Shown in pieces: positions 14,991 through 17,617 of a DNA stretch of 17,617 nucleotides; positions within the stretch are counted from its first letter, which is position 1, and every line of letters begins with the position of its first letter. The DNA comes from Candidatus Levyibacteriota bacterium (GTDB lineage Bacteria > Patescibacteria > Microgenomatia > Levybacterales > UBA12049), in the NCBI GenBank assembly GCA_016182425.1, contig JACPGP010000025.1, positions 1-17,617 of the forward strand, read 5' to 3'. The position numbers and the translations under genes were made by a program. The notes under the pieces were generated by a model. The model made no database searches and was not told the origin of the DNA. It saw nothing but the letters and a program-made list of their open reading frames with translations.

Positions 14991-15349
14991 AAGGACAGGC
15001 GCTTATTACTCTTTTATTTTTCACTATTGTTTCAGTAACAATCATTTCAACTGTGGCTATTGTCACTCTTGCTCAAGCAAAAAGTACCAGTGTTTATGCA
15101 TTATCCATAGAAACGTATTTTTATGCGGAAAGCGGAGCAGAAGATGCGTTGGTAAGACTCCTTAGAGATCCTGCGTATACTGGCACAAATTTATCTATAG
15201 ATCAAGCTTTAGTTACTGTGCAAGTTAGCGGTACTAATCCAAAAGTAATAACATCCTCTGCAAATTACTTTGGTATCAAACGCACCGTTGAGGTAAATGT
15301 TGATTATTCCAATAATATTTTGCGTGTGGTATCCTGGAAGGAGATGTAG
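14987..15349 (+). CDS. Minor pilin lacking Glu+5, PilX/GspK-like
   Basis: A 120-residue protein with a very short leader (MKG), a probable cleavage after Gly3, then QALITLL and a hydrophobic helix to about residue 32. The usual Glu at +5 is Thr. Absence of Glu+5 is a recognised feature of GspK-type pseudopilins, which cap the fibre. The AESGAEDALVRLL stretch at about 47-59 is the kind of motif seen in PilX/GspK-type N-terminal regions. The soluble part is much shorter than GspK, so a PilX-like name is equally possible. It overlaps the upstream pilin by four bases. Placing it last in the pilin series fits a GspHIJK-like set. Confidence 0.72.
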   Translation: MKGQALITLLFFTIVSVTIISTVAIVTLAQAKSTSVYALSIETYFYAESGAEDALVRLLRDPAYTGTNLSIDQALVTVQVSGTNPKVITSSANYFGIKRTVEVNVDYSNNILRVVSWKEM

Positions 15350-15353
15350 TTAA

Positions 15354-16043
15354 ATGGCATTACAAACAACAGCTGTTCTTTATCTTCAAAGAAAGGGATT
15401 TTACTACTACCCAAGCGGTATTGAGGGTGGTTGCAGTTTTGTTTTTCCCGTCAAAGCGGTCAGGGATTTGGACGTGGTCAATCGAGGGGAACTGGACCAG
15501 GCGATCCAGGTTTTTATTGACAAGAATCAGCTTTCTCCCAAGGCATTTATTATAGTTGCTTCAGAAAGTGTTGTTTTCGAAAAAGACTATCTTGGAATAA
15601 TGGAGGAGCAAAAACAATCGGTAGCGCAGCTTTTTTCAGAATCGATTCCTTTTGAAAATATTATAGCGAAAACATTTTCCATAGAAAATGGTGTAAAGGT
15701 TATTGCTATCAATAAAGACCTTTGTTTGGCATTAAAAGAAATCTTTGAAGCAAAAAAATTTACCGTTGAGGCAATATCGCCGTCTATTGTTCTTGGAACA
15801 ACACTTAAAGAGGAAGACACTGGTTTATATCCCGATTCCGTGCATCTTCTTTTTGAGAAATACTCGTTTCTCAAAGAGAACGGTTTTACCATCGACATAA
15901 CGAAATCTTCTCCAACAGCAAATCCTTATTACAGCAAAAAAACAGGGGATAATCAAAGAAACAGAAAGTTAATTGTGCTTATGGGGTTTCTTTTTCTTGT
16001 TGTTGTCATGCTCATATTTATGCTTTTATTTCCCGGCAATTAG
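15354..16043 (+). CDS. PilM/GspL-like membrane-anchored pilus assembly protein (tentative)
   Basis: A 229-residue protein with no signal peptide and one C-terminal membrane helix at about 204-226, directly after a basic stretch (QRNRK). The cytoplasmic part recalls the actin-like PilM/GspL fold: residues 98-145 run from SIPFENIIAKTF through VKVIAINKDLCLALKEIFE to VEAISPSIVLG. This resembles the PilM arrangement of a strand, a helix with an L-x-x-x-L pattern and an identity strand before the second subdomain. I see it by pattern, not by clear motif. A GGAAGGAG ribosome binding site precedes ATG 15354. It is the last gene of the pilus operon and would bridge PilB/PilC to the membrane. Its stop codon touches the 3' end of the convergent tRNA-Glu gene. 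Confidence 0.5.
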   Translation: MALQTTAVLYLQRKGFYYYPSGIEGGCSFVFPVKAVRDLDVVNRGELDQAIQVFIDKNQLSPKAFIIVASESVVFEKDYLGIMEEQKQSVAQLFSESIPFENIIAKTFSIENGVKVIAINKDLCLALKEIFEAKKFTVEAISPSIVLGTTLKEEDTGLYPDSVHLLFEKYSFLKENGFTIDITKSSPTANPYYSKKTGDNQRNRKLIVLMGFLFLVVVMLIFMLLFPGN

Positions 16044-16117
16044 TACCCCCGACCGGATTCGAACCGGTGATTTACTGGCTGAAAACCAGCCGTCCTAGGC
16101 CGCTAGACGACGGGGGC
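16044..16117 (-). tRNA. tRNA-Glu(TTC)
   Basis: Read on the minus strand, all four arms fold. The acceptor is GCCCCCG with CGGGGGT, and the D arm is GTCTAGCGGCCTAGGAC, as in other Glu tRNAs. The anticodon arm is GCTGG-TTTTCAG-CCAGT with anticodon TTC, and the T arm is ACCGG-TTCGAAT-CCGGT. The first pair is G-U, and the last base is A. No CCA is encoded, so it must be added by the CCA-adding enzyme. Its 3' end abuts the stop codon of the convergent pilus gene with no gap. Confidence 0.95.
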
Positions 16118-16125
16118 ATATCAGA

Positions 16126-16154
16126 ATTATAACAAAACCACACCCTCTCCTCAA
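16126..16154 (-). promoter_or_regulatory. Promoter of tRNA-Glu
   Basis: On the minus strand TTGAGG (16154-16149) and TATAAT (16131-16126) lie 17 bases apart. The start is expected near 16119, two bases before the tRNA 5' end, so almost no leader would need trimming. Confidence 0.6.
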
Positions 16155-16190
16155 TACAAAAGAGAATGAATGGCTTTTATGACTTAAGAA

Positions 16191-16853
16191 TTATCTTAAT
16201 CTCTTTCGGAGATCGTCAATAACATCCTTTGCTGCATTCTGACCGCCTAATCCAAATGCAATTCCTCCACCGATAGCTAGCATTGCCACAAAACCTGTAA
16301 AGAGAATTCGGACTAGATCTGCCGCCACACCCAATTGATTAAGTACGGCCAGAAGAACAAAAACGACAATCGCCCAGCGGGTTACCGACGCTATTGTTCG
16401 GGACGTTTCCGAAGAAACGCCGTGGGCAGAAGCCAGAACTACATCATGTGATATTCTGGCAAATGCCAAACCAACCAAAGCAATAATTGCTGCCACAAAA
16501 ACATTTGGTATGTACAGCAAGAACTGATTTAACACTGTGATAATTTGGGGAAGTCCCCATACGTCGGCCGTTGGAATCAAAAAGATAATAATTATAAACC
16601 AGCGTGCAATCTCAGCAAGAATGTTTGACCATGTAAATTCTTCCTTCATCTCAGGCACGCCGTATTTGTGCAAAAATGCTTCTACTTTGATCGTCTTAAA
16701 TATCTCAAGAAGTAACTGTTTAAGTATAGAAGCAACCACGATACCAACGAGCAGCACTACCGCCCCGCCGATAAATTTTGGGACAAAACTAACAAAAGCA
16801 AGCACGCCAGTATTTATCGACGCCAGGAGAACTTGACCAATATCTGTTGACAC
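16191..16853 (-). CDS. MscS-like / CmpX-like membrane protein with conserved TM helices
   Basis: A 220-residue integral membrane protein with five likely helices, at about 20-45, 80-97, 111-133, 158-175 and 182-204. The last helix ends in GGGIAFGLGGQNAAKDVIDDL, which resembles the pore-lining helix of small mechanosensitive channels; the first helix region resembles the conserved TM-helix family. Nothing is left for the usual MscS beta-domain, so this is a minimal channel-like or CmpX-like protein. A role in osmotic response is likely but unproven. The start is GTG 16853, supported by a strong Shine-Dalgarno sequence AGGAGGTGA seven to eight bases upstream, the best in the window. ATG 16855 is out of frame. 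It is transcribed alone, toward tRNA-Glu. Confidence 0.82.
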   Translation of the reverse strand: MSTDIGQVLLASINTGVLAFVSFVPKFIGGAVVLLVGIVVASILKQLLLEIFKTIKVEAFLHKYGVPEMKEEFTWSNILAEIARWFIIIIFLIPTADVWGLPQIITVLNQFLLYIPNVFVAAIIALVGLAFARISHDVVLASAHGVSSETSRTIASVTRWAIVVFVLLAVLNQLGVAADLVRILFTGFVAMLAIGGGIAFGLGGQNAAKDVIDDLRKRLR

Positions 16854-16894
16854 ATTATCACCTCCTCCCGATGGCTAAAATCCATCTCTTATCC

Positions 16895-16924
16895 AGTCTA
16901 AGAATATTTAAACGCACTTGTCAA
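16895..16924 (-). promoter_or_regulatory. Promoter of the MscS-like gene
   Basis: On the minus strand a perfect TTGACA (16924-16919) and TAGACT (16900-16895, four of six) are 18 bases apart. The start is expected near 16888, leaving a leader of about 35 bases that carries the strong Shine-Dalgarno sequence. The -35 box is shared with the opposite promoter. Confidence 0.5.
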
Positions 16925-16947
16925 GAGAGCAGATTGGTTGGTATAAT
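16918..16947 (+). promoter_or_regulatory. Promoter of the first GIY-YIG gene
   Basis: TTGTCA (16918-16923) and a perfect TATAAT (16942-16947) lie 18 bases apart. The start is expected near 16954, six bases before ATG 16960, again a near-leaderless layout. Confidence 0.6.
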
Positions 16948-16959
16948 GTCATACGAGCA

Positions 16960-17192
16960 ATGTTTTACACGTACGTGCTCCGTAGTCAGAAGGATCAAAA
17001 ACTGTATGTTATACTCCTGACTTGAGAAAAAGAATTGAGAAACACAATAGCGGATTAGTTCTTGCAACAAAAGATAGAAGACCGCTTGATTTAGTGTATT
17101 ACGAAGTTTGTTTAAACAAAGAGAAAGCTTTAAGAAGAGAAAAATACTTTAAAACTGGTTTTGGCAGAAAATTTTTGAAAGAAAGAATATAA
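16960..17192 (+). pseudogene. GIY-YIG endonuclease, frameshifted
   Basis: The first reading frame from ATG 16960 gives MFYTYVLRSQKDQKLYV and then stops after a few unrelated residues. The next frame continues the family pattern immediately: YTPDLRKRIEKHNSG, then a middle region with TKDRRPLDLVYYE and a C-terminal ALRREKYFKTGFGRKFLKER ending at TAA 17190-17192. Restoring the frame needs about four bases between GT and TAT around 17009-17014. This is exactly where the second family motif (YIG/YVG) should have its glycine. The gene is therefore either broken or carries a sequence error at its active-site motif. Intact members are single-domain nucleases of about 80-100 residues, common and mobile in Patescibacteria. 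Restored length would be about 78. Confidence 0.85.
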
Positions 17193-17220
17193 TGACCGTA
17201 AGTTAGTTTGCAAGCGAGCG

Positions 17221-17266
17221 GGCCCGCCCGCCACGCAAGACAGCTTGCTGGCGTTGCGGGCGGGCC
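17221..17266. repeat. Large GC-rich imperfect hairpin
   Basis: GGCCCGCCCGCCACGC (17221-17236) pairs with GCGTTGCGGGCGGGCC (17251-17266): 11 pairs, one mismatch, then 4 more. The 14-base loop contains a small CAGC/GCTG stem. It is far more GC-rich than its surroundings. Its right arm overlaps the first five bases of the tRNA-like sequence. There is no T-run after it, so it looks like a dispersed palindrome, not a terminator. The 28 bases between it and the broken nuclease gene hold nothing recognisable. Confidence 0.7.
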
Positions 17267-17317
17267 GGTAGCTCAGCGGTTAGATCAGGCTTCGCCTGAC
17301 TTTTAAGCTCTTGGTCA
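17262..17317 (+). pseudogene. Broken tRNA-Lys 5' half
   Basis: The sequence matches the first 47 bases of the tRNA-Lys at 17571 closely: GGGCCGGTAGCTCAGCGGT, then a CAGG segment, then ACTTTTAA and CTCTTGGTC. It differs by an extra T in the D loop, a G-to-T in the D stem, and about eight extra bases that create a perfect hairpin (17285-17299). The anticodon stem no longer pairs and the 3' half is missing; a GIY-YIG gene follows instead. It cannot make a tRNA. Confidence 0.8.
17285..17299. repeat. TCAGGC-TTC-GCCTGA hairpin inside the broken tRNA
   Basis: A perfect 6-bp inverted repeat with a 3-base loop. It lies exactly where the broken copy gains about eight bases relative to the tRNA-Lys at 17571, so it looks like an inserted or expanded palindrome. 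Confidence 0.65.
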
Positions 17318-17322
17318 CAGAT

Positions 17323-17570
17323 ATGTTTACTGTATATGTTCTAAGAAGTACATCGAGTAACAGAATATATATTGGCCAAACTGAGGATCTAGAAAAAAGA
17401 CTGCGGCAACACAATGATTTAAGTTTTGATAAAAAGTCTTATACTAAATTGAGTGGCAAGAAATGGGAAGTTGTTTACAAAGAATAATATAGAACGCGTG
17501 GCGAGGCATTAAATAGAGAAAAATACTTGAAATCTCACCATGGGAGGGATTATATTAGAGGTCAAATTAA

Positions 17571-17580
<10 letters not shown>
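17323..17580 (+). pseudogene. GIY-YIG endonuclease with an in-frame stop
   Basis: From ATG 17323 the frame gives MFTVYVLRS, then RIYIGQTEDLEKRLRQHN (both family motifs and the conserved Arg), and runs to WEVVYKE before TAA at 17485-17487. The same frame then continues the family pattern with YRTRGEALNREKYLKSHHG and ends at TAG 17578-17580. The catalytic Glu expected in the REKYLK helix is after the stop, so the 54-residue product should be inactive. A single change (for example GAA to TAA) explains it. The final codons and the TAG stop come from the first ten bases of tRNA-Lys (GGGCCGGTAG). It lies between two copies of the tRNA-Lys 5' half. It is a different subfamily from the broken copy at 16960. 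Confidence 0.85.

Positions 17581-17617
<37 letters not shown>

Noticed and set aside
17221..17266. GC-rich hairpin as an intrinsic terminator
   Set aside because: No T-run follows and its right arm runs straight into the tRNA-like sequence.

Overview
The window most likely comes from a Candidate Phyla Radiation (Patescibacteria) genome, probably of the Microgenomates type. This is an inference from several things read together: low GC, very tight gene packing, a compact Gram-positive-style type IV pilus cluster with several minor pilins, short GIY-YIG genes next to tRNAs, a tRNA without an encoded CCA, and secreted proteins of unknown family. TGA is used as an ordinary stop, so the genetic code is standard.

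Layout. (1) 1-1191, minus: 5' two thirds of an AMP-forming acetyl-CoA synthetase gene, cut by the window edge. (2) 1240-1910, minus: a HigBA-type toxin-antitoxin pair with a perfect palindrome between toxin and antitoxin. (3) 2071-4492, plus: a secreted protein of unknown function, then a 520-residue basic protein with three internal helical repeats. Each is preceded by a TCCACCT/AGGTGGA hairpin and has a promoter that would start transcription at or next to the ATG. (4) 8660-4512, minus: ppsA-eno-gpmA, a lower glycolysis/gluconeogenesis operon linking pyruvate, PEP, 2-phosphoglycerate and 3-phosphoglycerate. (5) 8727-16043, plus: a type IV pilus operon in the order HPt, CheY-like receiver, PilB, PilC, four prepilin-like proteins (one carrying a beta-propeller), and a PilM/GspL-like membrane protein. 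Most junctions overlap by 1-4 bases. (6) tRNA-Glu (minus) and an MscS-like membrane protein (minus). (7) 16960-17617, plus: a decaying region with two disrupted GIY-YIG nuclease genes, GC-rich hairpins, a broken copy of the tRNA-Lys 5' half, and the 5' half of an apparently real tRNA-Lys(TTT) running off the edge.

Three points stand out. First, several promoters read directly from the sequence (8691, 2889, 2058, and 8697 on minus) place the transcription start 0-6 bases from an ATG, so these first genes look leaderless; mid-operon genes and the MscS-like gene more often have Shine-Dalgarno sequences. Second, two divergent gene pairs (ppsA/HPt and MscS-like/GIY-YIG) appear to share one symmetrical -35 box read in both directions. 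Third, the right end looks like a tRNA-Lys site invaded by a GIY-YIG gene, with the tRNA 5' half present on both sides. No CRISPR array, insertion sequence with a transposase, or replication origin was seen. Prepilin peptidase, an obvious major pilin and a histidine kinase are not in the window.
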